Shown in pieces: positions 17,883 through 26,892 of a stretch of 64,000 bases of DNA. The position numbers and the translations under genes were made by a program. Position 1 is the stretch's first letter. Each line of letters opens with the position of its first letter. The DNA is from DATLNF01 sp963765815 (GTDB taxonomy: Bacteria > Actinomycetota > Actinomycetes > BP-191). The DNA lies in assembly GCA_963765815.1 (NCBI GenBank), contig CAVXXT010000003.1, positions 124,001 to 188,000 on the forward strand, in the 5' to 3' direction. The notes under the pieces were generated by a model that saw only the letters and a list, made by a program, of their open reading frames with translations, had not been told where the DNA came from and did no database searches.

Positions 17883-19494
17883 CGGCAGCCCTCCTGTCTC
17901 GCAGCATCTTCACGGCATCGCCGAGCTCACGAGACCGAGCCACCGCGAGCAGAGCGACGTAGACGAGCCCGACGACGACTGCGCCGGCCGCGCAGCCGGC
18001 GAGCAGGCTGCCGCGCCCAGCCGGCACCGGGACGCGTCGCGTCACCAGCCAGCCGGCCGCAGCAGCAGCGGACGCGGCCGGGATGCTGATGAGCGCGGCT
18101 CGGGCTGCGCCCTGAAGGGACACCGGGCCGCTGTCGCGGCGGATCGCGACGACCAGCAGTGCGGCCGCGACCGCCATGCCGATCGAGTGCGCCAGCCCGA
18201 CGGCCCGGACCGGGGAGTCGGGATCCGCAGCCGCGAGCGCAAGGCTCGCCACAGCCGTCACCGCGAACCCGGTCACCGTCGCCGCGGCGGCGGCGAGGGT
18301 GCGGCCGCGGGCGAAGAGGGCGCGGGTGAGCAGCGCCAGCACGCCGTAGGGGACCAGCCCCACCACCAGCACGGCGATGCCCCCGGCGACCGCGGCGCGT
18401 CCCCCGCCCGCATCGCGTGCGTCGGGGTGGTAGGGCAGCAGGTAGGCAAGCGGCCGATGCAGCGCCCAGCCGACGGCGGCGGCGCCGGCGCAGACGACGA
18501 CCATGGACCGGAGAGCCGCCGCCAGGGTGCCGGCGTATCGCACGGGGTCGTCCTCCGCCGCGCCGGCCAGCGCGGGGAAGGCGCCCGTGGCGATCGGCAC
18601 GGCGAGCACGCCCCACGGCAGCAGGAAGACGGCGTACGACAGCTGGTAGGCGATGACCGCGCCGGGCCGAGAGCTGGTGATGACGAGCGCGACCAGCAAG
18701 GCGACCTGCTGAGCGACGACGCCGGCCCCGCCGGCGAGCGCGAGGCGACGGACCTGAGCGCCGACTCCCGCGGGCAGCTGCAGAGACGGGCGCAGGGCGA
18801 GTCCGAGTCGCGACGCCGGCACGATGAGCGACAGCGTCAGCGCAGCGACGCCGAGTGTGGTGCCGACCGAGAGCACCAGCTCCTCGGTGTGGGTGACCTG
18901 TGATGCCGCCGCGCCACGGTCGAGGGCTGCGTAGATGAGGTAGGCGCCCATCACGACCAGGCTGGACAGCAGCGGGGCGAGGGCCGGCCCGACGAACCGG
19001 CGATGCGCCTGCAGGACGCCGGCGAGCACGATGCCGACGCCGTAGAGCACGACCTGCGGCATGAACACGACCAGCATCCGCGCCCCGAGGTCGACCTGCG
19101 CTGCGCGCACCGCGGGGTCGTCGACGCCCGTGACCAGCAACGACATCAGCGGGCGCGCGAAGACGGCGCCGAGCAGCGCGACCGGCGTGAGCACGACGAC
19201 CGTCCATGTCAGCAGACCAGACGCAGTGGCTCGCGCGCGGCCGTCGTCTCCCCGAGTCACCGCACCGGCGAGCACCGGCACGACGAGGCTGGCGAGCGCT
19301 CCGCCGGCGACCACCTCGAACACGATGTTCGGCAGCGTGTTCGCGGCTGCGTAGGTGTTGCCGAGGACGCCGCTGTCGCCGACGGTCGCGGCGAGGACGA
19401 CGGTGCGCACGAGGCCGACCAGCCGGGCCGCCGCGGTCACCGCGGCGACCAGGAGCGCTGCGCGCGCGACGCTCTGCGTCGGCCGGTCGCTCAC
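17875..19494 (-). CDS. murJ: MurJ/MviN-family lipid flippase
   Basis: About 539 residues with 13-14 hydrophobic segments. The opening (VARAALLVAAVTAAARLVGL, then LGNTYAAANTLPNIVFEVVA) is the MviN/MurJ signature region. Family members flip lipid-linked glycan precursors, classically lipid II, across the membrane. The GTG at 19494 overlaps the MraY-like stop (GTGA, 19491-19494). Because many actinobacteria have another MurJ near the chromosome origin, this may be a paralogue for a different lipid-linked sugar; the adjacent MraY-like and GT4 genes support that reading, but the symbol is provisional. Confidence 0.82.
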   Translation of the reverse strand: MSDRPTQSVARAALLVAAVTAAARLVGLVRTVVLAATVGDSGVLGNTYAAANTLPNIVFEVVAGGALASLVVPVLAGAVTRGDDGRARATASGLLTWTVVVLTPVALLGAVFARPLMSLLVTGVDDPAVRAAQVDLGARMLVVFMPQVVLYGVGIVLAGVLQAHRRFVGPALAPLLSSLVVMGAYLIYAALDRGAAASQVTHTEELVLSVGTTLGVAALTLSLIVPASRLGLALRPSLQLPAGVGAQVRRLALAGGAGVVAQQVALLVALVITSSRPGAVIAYQLSYAVFLLPWGVLAVPIATGAFPALAGAAEDDPVRYAGTLAAALRSMVVVCAGAAAVGWALHRPLAYLLPYHPDARDAGGGRAAVAGGIAVLVVGLVPYGVLALLTRALFARGRTLAAAAATVTGFAVTAVASLALAAADPDSPVRAVGLAHSIGMAVAAALLVVAIRRDSGPVSLQGAARAALISIPAASAAAAAGWLVTRRVPVPAGRGSLLAGCAAGAVVVGLVYVALLAVARSRELGDAVKMLRDRRAAGG

Positions 19495-20348
19495 GGCGTC
19501 CGTCCCAGCTGGTCCAGCCATCGCAGAACGCCGACGCGGTCGATGACCGCCGAGAAGCTGACCACCTCACTGGCCGCGGTCGCCAGGACGAGTCCGGCCA
19601 GGACGGCGGTCGACGTCACGAGGCCGCCCGACGCCGCGAGTCCGACACCCACGGCACCGCCAAGTGCGTTGGCACCGCCGTCGCCGAGCATCGAGCGCTC
19701 AGCCAGGTCTGGCCGGAGGAGCCCCGCCGCCGTTCCGGCGACGACGGCGACGACGAGTCCGACCGCCGGACCCGCGAGGCAGGCGGTGGGCACCGCGACG
19801 GCGATGAGCACCTTCAACGCTCGGCCGGGGCGGAGGTCGAGGAGGTTGGTGAGGTTGGCGCAGCCGGCGATCACGCCGGCGTCCACGAGCTGCTGGACCC
19901 CGATGTCGCCCCCACCGAGCACGAGCGCAGCGGCCACCGCGGCGACCCCGATGACAGCGAGCTTCGCCAATCCGGAGCTGAGCCGCCCCCGGCGCAGCGC
20001 GCGAAGGTGACCAAGGAAGCCCTTAGTCGCGGCGTCACCGTAGAGGTCGTCGTACAACCCGACCGCCCCCGACGCGAGGACGACGACCAGCGTGGCGCTG
20101 GTGACCCGCCGGATGTCCGGCGCGTCAGCGCCCGCCGAGGACGCGAGGCCGAGCAGAGCGGCGGTGACGGTGACCAGTGCGAGCGCGGCGGCCAAGCCGC
20201 CCGCGAGCGTCACCTCACGGCCGCGGAAGTTGGTCCTGGTCCACAGCGCGTGACCCGCGGTCACCCGCCGCCCGGCCTGCCACGCGCTCCACCCGACGAC
20301 CGCGCCGGCGACGAGCAGAGCAGCCCGCCACCCGGGCGAGCCGGTCAC
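19491..20348 (-). CDS. MraY/WecA-like polyprenyl-phosphate sugar-phosphate transferase, divergent
   Basis: 285 residues, shorter than typical MraY (320-360), with about nine hydrophobic segments. Conserved landmarks: VGLYDDLYGD (DDxxD metal site region), NLTNLLDLRPGRALK (in place of MraY's NLTDGLDGLA) and MLGDGGANALGG (MraY GDxGSLALG). These place it in the family that makes polyprenyl-diphosphate-linked sugars from UDP-sugars. The missing DGLDGLA suggests altered substrate or weak activity. ATGA overlap with steB and GTGA overlap with murJ tie it to both neighbours. Confidence 0.75.
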   Translation of the reverse strand: MTGSPGWRAALLVAGAVVGWSAWQAGRRVTAGHALWTRTNFRGREVTLAGGLAAALALVTVTAALLGLASSAGADAPDIRRVTSATLVVVLASGAVGLYDDLYGDAATKGFLGHLRALRRGRLSSGLAKLAVIGVAAVAAALVLGGGDIGVQQLVDAGVIAGCANLTNLLDLRPGRALKVLIAVAVPTACLAGPAVGLVVAVVAGTAAGLLRPDLAERSMLGDGGANALGGAVGVGLAASGGLVTSTAVLAGLVLATAASEVVSFSAVIDRVGVLRWLDQLGRTP

Positions 20349-21292
20349 GCGGCGGCCGGCTCCGCGGTCGGCAGCGGAGCAGACGCGCCGGGCCCGTTGC
20401 CGTAGTGCCCGAAGTCACGTCGTACGGCGTTGGCCAGCGCCAGCACGGCGACGACGTCACCGGCCGGCGTGCCCGCGCCGTCGACGCTCGACAGCCGCGC
20501 AGCGAGGGTGGCGTTGTCCCGAACCGCGCGCAGCAGCGACTTCTCGTCCGCGCTGTCCGCCGGCGCGGCCAGGACGACGCCCCCGCGACCCGCGAACGCC
20601 GTGATCACGTCGAGCATGGGATCCGGGCCAGAGGGCGATGGCGACGCGGCCAGGCGTTCCTGGTCGGGCGGCCCGAGGACGAGCAGGACGAGGTCGCCCG
20701 GCCGCACGTCCCCGCCGTCGACGGCGATCAGACCGGCCTCCCGGTATCCGCTGACGACCCGCACTGTGGTGGCCGGCGCCTGGGACCCGTCCTCGGCCCC
20801 GTCGGCGTCGAGCACCGCGGCCAGCTCGGCGGCCGCGCGGGGCACGGTGCCGCTCGGCGGGTCGATGCCGGTCGACAGGCCGGCCACCAGCTCGTCGATC
20901 TCGGCCGCGGCGGCCGGGTCGACGAGCCGCGGCAGCAGCCGGATCTGACCGGAGACCCGGCCACCCGCCTGGCGGACGGACTCGACGAGGGAGTCGCGCA
21001 CGTCCTTCGACGCCGTCGGCGCCATCACGACGCTCACCCGCTGCCCGGTCAGCCGACCCGGCAGCACGATGCCGGCGATGCCCGCGGCGAAGGACCGGTC
21101 GTCGGCCGCCTGGTCGCGCAGGGCGAGGATCTGATCCTGCTGCTCCTCCTTGTCCTGCGCGAGCCCCTCGGTCCGGCGCTTGAGGTCGTCGATGATCGGC
21201 CGGTCGAGCGCGGTGCTGCCGAGGACGATGCCGGTGCCGAGGGCGAGGAAGACCGCGATGATGGATACGACGTGGTAGCGGAAGTCGATCAC
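20345..21292 (-). CDS. steB: SteB/MctB-family membrane-anchored protein ('copper transporter')
   Basis: 315 residues. One N-terminal membrane helix (FRYHVVSIIAVFLALGTGIV), then a coiled-coil segment (IDDLKRRTEGLAQDKEEQQD) and an extracytoplasmic domain. This is the family of mycobacterial MctB (Rv1698), reported in copper tolerance, and of corynebacterial SteB, which acts with SteA in cell division and envelope integrity. The steA gene immediately upstream (22-base gap) and the glycan genes downstream favour the division role. The C-terminal ~20 residues are Ala/Pro-rich. Confidence 0.85.
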   Translation of the reverse strand: MIDFRYHVVSIIAVFLALGTGIVLGSTALDRPIIDDLKRRTEGLAQDKEEQQDQILALRDQAADDRSFAAGIAGIVLPGRLTGQRVSVVMAPTASKDVRDSLVESVRQAGGRVSGQIRLLPRLVDPAAAAEIDELVAGLSTGIDPPSGTVPRAAAELAAVLDADGAEDGSQAPATTVRVVSGYREAGLIAVDGGDVRPGDLVLLVLGPPDQERLAASPSPSGPDPMLDVITAFAGRGGVVLAAPADSADEKSLLRAVRDNATLAARLSSVDGAGTPAGDVVAVLALANAVRRDFGHYGNGPGASAPLPTAEPAAA

Positions 21293-21313
21293 CTGCGAAG
21301 ACTACCGACCGAA

Positions 21314-22492
21314 CTAGCGCAACCCGCGCACCCAGAAGGTGAAGTCGCGCCACGCGTCGGCGATGAAGTCGCCGTACAAGGCAGCGACCGGAGAGATCGC
21401 GAGCGCGACCATCATGGTCGTCAGCGCTGCCGCGACGAGCAGCACCAGTGAGCTGGTGCGGATTCGACTGCGGTAGAGCCGGCTGACGCCTTTGGCGTCG
21501 ACCAGCTTGCCGCCGACACGCAGCCGGGTGAGGAACGTCGAGGCCATCCCGGCGCGCCCCTTGTCCAGGAACTCGACGAGCGTGGCGTGGCTGCCGACGG
21601 CGACGATCAGCTCCGCGCCGAGCTCGTCGGCGAGCAGCATCGCGGCGTCCTCGCTGGTGCCGGCCATCGGGAAGACCGCCGCGGTGAGGCCGAGCTCCTC
21701 GACGCGCGCCAGTCCCGGCGCCCGGCCGTCGGCGTACGCGTGCACGACGATCTCGGCGCCGCCGCGCAGCGCGCCGGTCGACACGGAGTCGAGGTCGCCG
21801 ATGATGACGTCGGGCCGGTAGCCCTCCTCGATCAGCGCGTCCGCTCCCCCGTCGACGCCGACCAGCACCGGGCGGTACTCCCGGATGTAGGGGCGCAGGG
21901 ACGCGAGGTCTTCCTTGTAGTGATAGCCGCGCACCACGATCAGCGCGTGCCGCGCGCGGAACACGGTGCGGATCTCGGGTACGCCGACACCATCGAAGAG
22001 GAGGTCCCGCTCGGCGCGCACGTAGTCCATCGTGTTGGCCGCGAAGGCCTCGATCTGCACCGAGAGCCCGGCCCGGGCCTCGGCCATCAGCGCCGCGACG
22101 GTCGCCGGGGTCTGCAGCACCCCCTTCGCGACCACCTCGTCGTCGCGCAGCAGCGTGTCGCCGTCCACCCGGAGCACCTCGCCGTCGCGGACGCGACCGA
22201 ACACATCGGGGTCGACGTCGTCGATGAGGACCACGCCCGCATCCATGAGGATCTCCGGGCCGAGGTTGGGGTAGCGGCCGGAGATGCTCGGCGCGGCGTT
22301 GACGACCGCCGAGACTCCGCACGCCACCAGCGCCTCCGCGCTGACCCGGTCGATGTCGACGTGGGCGATGAGCGCGATGTCGCCCGAGTGCAGTCGCTTC
22401 GTGAGGTCCTTGGTGCGCCGGTCGGCGCGCAGCGTGCCGGAGACCCCTGGCAGCGTCACCGGTCGGGCACGCCGAAGAGCCGCGAGCTTCAC
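21314..22492 (-). CDS. steA: SteA, putative cytokinetic-ring protein
   Basis: 392 residues. The central part contains a thiamin-pyrophosphokinase-like fold signature (VLVGVDGGADALIEEGYRP, DVIIGDLDSVS) and the C-terminus a membrane helix (SSLVLLVAAALTTMMVALAI), as in SteA of Corynebacterium, where it acts with SteB in septation and influences peptidoglycan hydrolase activity. The start overlaps the recN stop (ATGA, 22489-22492). Order recN-steA-steB matches mycobacteria (Rv1696-1698). Confidence 0.9.
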   Translation of the reverse strand: MKLAALRRARPVTLPGVSGTLRADRRTKDLTKRLHSGDIALIAHVDIDRVSAEALVACGVSAVVNAAPSISGRYPNLGPEILMDAGVVLIDDVDPDVFGRVRDGEVLRVDGDTLLRDDEVVAKGVLQTPATVAALMAEARAGLSVQIEAFAANTMDYVRAERDLLFDGVGVPEIRTVFRARHALIVVRGYHYKEDLASLRPYIREYRPVLVGVDGGADALIEEGYRPDVIIGDLDSVSTGALRGGAEIVVHAYADGRAPGLARVEELGLTAAVFPMAGTSEDAAMLLADELGAELIVAVGSHATLVEFLDKGRAGMASTFLTRLRVGGKLVDAKGVSRLYRSRIRTSSLVLLVAAALTTMMVALAISPVAALYGDFIADAWRDFTFWVRGLR

Positions 22493-24285
22493 GTGGGCAG
22501 TCTGCCAGAGCGAGCGCCGGGGACCGGCCGGCGAGTCGTCGGGCTCCCCTTCTCCGCCGCCGCGGCCGCGAGCAGCTCTTCGGCATGGCCGTGGGCGAGC
22601 TCACTGTCCTCGAGCCCGGCGAGCATCCGGGACAGCTCGACCACGCGCCCCGCGTCGTCCAGCGCGACGACGTCACTGGCGGTCACCGAGCCGTCGTCGG
22701 ACTTCACGACCCGAAGGTGCCGGTCGGCGAACGCTGCAACCTGCGGCAAGTGGGTCACGACGACGACCTGATGGGTCCGTGCCAGGCGGGCCAGCCGACG
22801 GCCGACCTCCACCGCGGCGCGGCCACCGACTCCGGCGTCAACCTCGTCGAAGACCATGGTCGGCACGGGGTCGCACTCGGCGAGGACGACCTCGAGCGCG
22901 AGCATCACCCGGGACAGCTCCCCGCCCGACGCCGCGCGGGCCACTGGACGGGCCGGCGCGCCCGCATGCGGGGCCAACAGGATCTCGACAGCGTCGACGC
23001 CGTCGGCGGTGCACGCGACCTGCCGACCGGCAACGGCGAGACCGCCGTGCTCCACCTCGGTCGACCCGACAGCGACCTCGAGCGATGCGTGCGGCATCGC
23101 CAGCGCAGCGAGCTCCGCGGTGACGGCCGCCGCGAGCGATGCCGCGGCGTCGGCTCGGGCCGCCGACACCTGCCCGGCGAGGCGCCCGAGCTCCTCCTCC
23201 ACGACGCCGTGCTCGGCGACGAGGAGGTCGAGCCGCTCGTCGTCATGGTCGAGGTCGCCGAGCCGACGCTCGGCGTCAGTGGCCCACCCGATGACTCCCG
23301 CGACGTCAGCGGCGTACTTGCGGGTCAGCCCGCTGAGAGCGGCCTGACGCTGCTGTGCGTGCTCGAGCCGGACCGGGTCGGCGTCGACCTCGACGGCATA
23401 CGCCGCGAGATCCGCCGCGACATCGCCGAGCTGGTAGGAGACCGCAGCCAGGCGTGCGCCGAGAGCGTCGAGTGAGACGTCGAGCCCGCCCGCGGACGAC
23501 AGCGCGGCGCGGGCCCGACCGACCAGTCCGCTCGCGTCGTCGTCCCTGCTCTCGGCCGGGTCGCCGGTGAGTGCGCGCTGCGCGGTGGCCGCCGCGGTGC
23601 GCAGCTGGTCGGCGTGGGCCAGCCGAGCCACCTCCGTCGCGAGCTCGGCGTCCTCGCCGAGGCGCGGCTCCACCGCCGCGATCTCGGAGAGGCCGGCGCG
23701 CAGCAGGTCCGCCTCACGTGCCCGCTCACGGGCTCTCGTCCGGATGTCGTCGACCTCAGCAGCGAGGGCACGCCAGCGGGAGAACGCGGCGCGGTACCGG
23801 CCCAGCGGATCAGCGACAGTCGGCCCGGCGTAGCGGTCGAGCAGATCACGCTGCTCCGCCGTCGAGTGCAGGCGCTGCTGGTCGTGCTGGCCGTGCATCG
23901 CGACGAGCGTGCCGCACACCTCGCCGAGCACCCCGAGCGGGACGGTCCGCCCGCCGACGTGGGAACGTGACCGCGTGCCGTCGGCACCGACCGTCCGGGA
24001 GATGACCAGCACGCCGCCCTCGTCCAGCTCGCCGCCGGCCTCGACCGCGCGGACGGCCGCGGGCGAGTCTGCGGCGACGACAACGCGGCCCTCGACCACG
24101 GCGCGGTCGGCACCAGGGCGCACCAGTCCGGCGTCGGCGCGGGCGCCGGTGAGCAGCGACACCCCCCGGACGACCATCGTCTTGCCCGCGCCGGTCTCGC
24201 CGGTGACGACGGTCAGGCCAGGGCCGAGCTCGAGGACAGCGTCGTCGATGACGCCGAGCCCCTGGATCCGCATCTCCTCGAGCAC
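22489..24285 (-). CDS. recN: DNA repair protein RecN
   Basis: SMC-like ATPase of double-strand-break repair. 598 residues: N-terminal Walker A (TGETGAGKTMVVRGV) after the family opening IQGLGVIDDAVLELGPG, two long coiled-coil arms, and C-terminal signature and Walker B (SGGELSRVMLALEVVL, TMVFDEVDAGVGGRAA). Length is normal. It begins 52 bases after nadK and is translationally coupled to steA. Confidence 0.95.
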   Translation of the reverse strand: MLEEMRIQGLGVIDDAVLELGPGLTVVTGETGAGKTMVVRGVSLLTGARADAGLVRPGADRAVVEGRVVVAADSPAAVRAVEAGGELDEGGVLVISRTVGADGTRSRSHVGGRTVPLGVLGEVCGTLVAMHGQHDQQRLHSTAEQRDLLDRYAGPTVADPLGRYRAAFSRWRALAAEVDDIRTRARERAREADLLRAGLSEIAAVEPRLGEDAELATEVARLAHADQLRTAAATAQRALTGDPAESRDDDASGLVGRARAALSSAGGLDVSLDALGARLAAVSYQLGDVAADLAAYAVEVDADPVRLEHAQQRQAALSGLTRKYAADVAGVIGWATDAERRLGDLDHDDERLDLLVAEHGVVEEELGRLAGQVSAARADAAASLAAAVTAELAALAMPHASLEVAVGSTEVEHGGLAVAGRQVACTADGVDAVEILLAPHAGAPARPVARAASGGELSRVMLALEVVLAECDPVPTMVFDEVDAGVGGRAAVEVGRRLARLARTHQVVVVTHLPQVAAFADRHLRVVKSDDGSVTASDVVALDDAGRVVELSRMLAGLEDSELAHGHAEELLAAAAAEKGSPTTRRPVPGARSGRLPT

Positions 24286-24337
24286 GACCCCATGCTAGAG
24301 CCGCGCCCGGGCTGTTCGACGTGCGCCGTGCCGCCCC

Positions 24338-25231
24338 TCAGGACGAACGTGATCGTCCGCGCCAGCCCTCGACCGGGAGCTCGAACTTGCGGACCAGCCG
24401 CTCGGTGAACGAGATCGGGTGCACGTGCGCGAGCCGCACCGGCAGCGCGCCGACCGACAGCTCGACGCGGCCCCCGGCCGGCAGTGCCGTCGTACGGCGG
24501 CCGTCACAGGTCACCACCGCAGGGGCCGAGTGCGCGAGGAGCTCCACCGCGACCCGCGCGGTCGGCGACAGCACGAGCGGTCGGGCGAACAGCGCATGCG
24601 CGCTGATCGGCACCATGACGAGAGCCTCGACGTCGGGCGCGACGATGGGGCCACCGGCAGAGAACGCGTACGCCGTCGAGCCGGTCGGAGTCGACACGAC
24701 CAGCCCGTCGCAGCCGTAGCGCGACAGCGGCTCGCCGTCGACCTCGGCGACCACCTCGATCATCCGCTCCCGCGCCGCCTTCTCCACCGAGACCTCATTG
24801 AGGGCCCAGCCTCTCCACGTCGGCGAGCCGTCCACGTCGACCACGACGTCGACGGTGATCCGCTCGGTCACGGTGTAGTCCGAGCGGAGGATGTGGTCGA
24901 GCGTGCGCTCGAGTCGGTCCGGCTCGCTCTCTGCGAGGAACCCCATGTGGCCGAGGTTCACGCCGAGCAGCGGCGTGCCGTGCGGCCGCGCGAGCTCGGC
25001 AGCGCGCAGCAGCGTGCCGTCGCCCCCGAGCACCACGACGAGCTCGGCGCCGTCACCGGCCACGTGCCCCGCGGTGACCTCGACATCGGCCGGGTCGAGG
25101 TCGCCGAGCTCGTCGGCGACCACGCGCACCTGGACGCCGTGCCGGCGCAGCTCCCGGACCACCTCGACGGCCGCAGACCGAGCCGGCGCGCGTCCGGTGT
25201 GCGTGACGACCAGGATCGTCCGCTCGGTCAC
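24338..25231 (-). CDS. nadK: NAD kinase
   Basis: Phosphorylates NAD to NADP. 297 residues. The GGDGTLLRAAEL motif (residues about 69-80), LGVNLGHMGFLAE, the NEVSVEK motif and the GLVVSTPTGSTAYAFSAGGP glycine-rich segment define the family. ATG overlaps the tlyA stop (ATGA, 25228-25231), preserving the actinobacterial order tlyA-nadK-recN. Confidence 0.95.
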   Translation of the reverse strand: MTERTILVVTHTGRAPARSAAVEVVRELRRHGVQVRVVADELGDLDPADVEVTAGHVAGDGAELVVVLGGDGTLLRAAELARPHGTPLLGVNLGHMGFLAESEPDRLERTLDHILRSDYTVTERITVDVVVDVDGSPTWRGWALNEVSVEKAARERMIEVVAEVDGEPLSRYGCDGLVVSTPTGSTAYAFSAGGPIVAPDVEALVMVPISAHALFARPLVLSPTARVAVELLAHSAPAVVTCDGRRTTALPAGGRVELSVGALPVRLAHVHPISFTERLVRKFELPVEGWRGRSRSS

Positions 25232-26025
25232 TGCGGACCTGCCGCGACCGCGTCAGCCACCGCGGCCCCGTCGACCGGCGGCGCCCCCGCGCGCAACCAG
25301 AGGAAGTACTCGACGTTGCCGGCCGGTCCGGGCAGGTCGCTGGCTACCACGCCCGCCACACCGCGGCCGTGCGCCGCAGCGGCGCGCGCCACCGCGACAA
25401 CGCTCTCGGCGCGCAGGCCGGGGTCGCGGACGACACCGCCCGGCCCTAGTCGCGCGCGGCCCACCTCGAACTGCGGTTTCACCATGAGCAGCAGGTCGCC
25501 GTCCGGTGCGCACGCTGAGTCCAGCGCCGGCAGGACGGTCAGCAGCGAGATGAAGGACAGATCGGCGACCACCAGGTCGGCCGACCCGCCGACCGACGTC
25601 ACGTCGAGCTCGCGGATGTTGGTGCGATCGACGACCGTGACACGCGGGTCGGACTGCAACGACCACGCGAGCTGGCCGTAGCCCACGTCGACGGCGACGA
25701 CCGCGACGGCTCCGCGGCGGAGCAGGACGTCGGTGAACCCGCCCGTGGACGCGCCGGCGTCGAGGCACCGCCGGCCCTCGACGCCGAGAGCGGGCAGTGC
25801 GTCGAGCGCGCCTGCGAGCTTGTGACCCCCACGCGACGCGTAGGTCGGCTCGTCGCCGACGTCGACGACGATCGAGGAGTCGTGGTCGACGCCGGTCGCG
25901 GCCTTGCGCGCCACCAGTCCCCCGACCCGCACGCGGCCGTCGGCGATCGCCGCGGCCGCGTGCTCGCGGCTGCGGGCTAGGCCGCGCCGGACCAGCTCGG
26001 CGTCGAGACGTGCGCGCCGGACCAT
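25228..26025 (-). CDS. tlyA: TlyA-family rRNA 2'-O-methyltransferase
   Basis: About 265 residues: N-terminal S4 RNA-binding domain (RARLDAELVRRGLARSREHA) and a FtsJ-like Rossmann methyltransferase domain with the SAM motif CLDAGASTGGFTDVLLRRGA, VVADLSFISL and LMVKPQFEV. In mycobacteria TlyA 2'-O-methylates cytidines in 16S and 23S rRNA and its loss gives capreomycin resistance. ATG at 26025 is chosen (a GTG precedes it directly); the frame runs further upstream only as overlap with the 66-residue gene. Confidence 0.93.
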   Translation of the reverse strand: MVRRARLDAELVRRGLARSREHAAAAIADGRVRVGGLVARKAATGVDHDSSIVVDVGDEPTYASRGGHKLAGALDALPALGVEGRRCLDAGASTGGFTDVLLRRGAVAVVAVDVGYGQLAWSLQSDPRVTVVDRTNIRELDVTSVGGSADLVVADLSFISLLTVLPALDSACAPDGDLLLMVKPQFEVGRARLGPGGVVRDPGLRAESVVAVARAAAAHGRGVAGVVASDLPGPAGNVEYFLWLRAGAPPVDGAAVADAVAAGPQ

Positions 26026-26041
26026 GACCGCGCCGTCCGGG

Positions 26042-26242
26042 CTAGCGCTCGTCGAGACCGGCCAGCGTCGACTGCAGCACGTCGTGCACCTCGTCGAACA
26101 CCGGCACGTGCCCGGCAACCGGGGTGCCGTCGAGCGCGGTCAGACGCTGGCGGGCTGCGTCGACGCGGCTCACCGACTCAGCCGTCCCCGGCTCGACGGC
26201 GCCGTCCGACCGGGCCGGCGCGGCAGCACTGGGCTCGGTCAT
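26042..26242 (-). CDS. Small conserved protein upstream of tlyA
   Basis: 66 residues, acidic and soluble. The first half is Ala/Pro/Glu-rich; the second half (VDAARQRLTALDGTPVAGHV, FDEVHDVLQSTLAGLDER) looks like a short helical protein and is the part that appears conserved. Start overlaps the phasin-like stop (ATGA, 26239-26242) and it ends 16 bases before tlyA, so it is a true operon member by position. Function unknown. Confidence 0.65.
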   Translation of the reverse strand: MTEPSAAAPARSDGAVEPGTAESVSRVDAARQRLTALDGTPVAGHVPVFDEVHDVLQSTLAGLDER

Positions 26243-26763
26243 CGCGACCCTGTCGTCTTCTTCGCCGCAGGCTTCTTCGCCGCAGGCTTCTTCACGGCGC
26301 TCTTGGTCGCCGCAGGCTTCTTCGCCGCGGGCTTGGCGGGGCTCTTGCTCGCCGCGGGCTTGGCGGGGCTCTTTTTCGCGGCCGTCTTCTTCGCGGCCGG
26401 CGTGGCCGGGGTCCGCCGCGCTGCCTTGCGGGCGGCGGTGGTCGCGAACGCCGACGTGGTCGCGCTCACGCCGCGCACCGTGGACTCCAGCGTCTGCAGC
26501 CGGCGCTGCAGGCGAGCGAGCTCCTCCGCGGTCACGACGCCAACCCGGCCGAGCGTCTTCTCCACCTCGGCGCGCACCAGGTTCGTCACGTTCTCGCGGT
26601 TGTTCCGGCTGGCGGCCAGGAGATCCTCGGCAAGCGAGCTGACCTGCTCGGCGGCCGCCTCGCCCTGCGCCACCAGCGCCTTCGCCGCCGCCTCTGCCCG
26701 CTGGCGGGTGACCTCGGTCAGGCCGTTGGCGAGGGCGAGGTAGTTCTTCAACGCGTCACGCAC
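26239..26763 (-). CDS. Phasin-like helical protein with histone H1-like Lys/Ala/Pro tail
   Basis: About 174 residues. Residues ~1-110 are helical and phasin-like (VRDALKNYLALANGLTEVTR, AEDLLAASRNNRENVTNLVR, VTAEELARLQRRLQTLEST). The C-terminal ~65 residues are a repetitive basic tail with KKPAAKK and KSPAKPAA units, like histone H1 and mycobacterial HupB tails. GTG at 26763 is preferred to an upstream frame opening because similarity to the family begins with RDALKNYL and GGAGAG precedes it. The tail suggests nucleic-acid or polyphosphate binding; that is inference. Confidence 0.75.
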   Translation of the reverse strand: MRDALKNYLALANGLTEVTRQRAEAAAKALVAQGEAAAEQVSSLAEDLLAASRNNRENVTNLVRAEVEKTLGRVGVVTAEELARLQRRLQTLESTVRGVSATTSAFATTAARKAARRTPATPAAKKTAAKKSPAKPAASKSPAKPAAKKPAATKSAVKKPAAKKPAAKKTTGSR

Positions 26764-26892
26764 GATGCTCTCCGTCCGACAGGCGGTCTCGAGTGCTGAC
26801 AACGCTATCGCGCGGAGCGATCACATGCGCCGCACCCGACGGGCCGCTGATAGCGTCGGTCGGGCGCCTGTCGTCGTTGCAGAAGGAGATCA

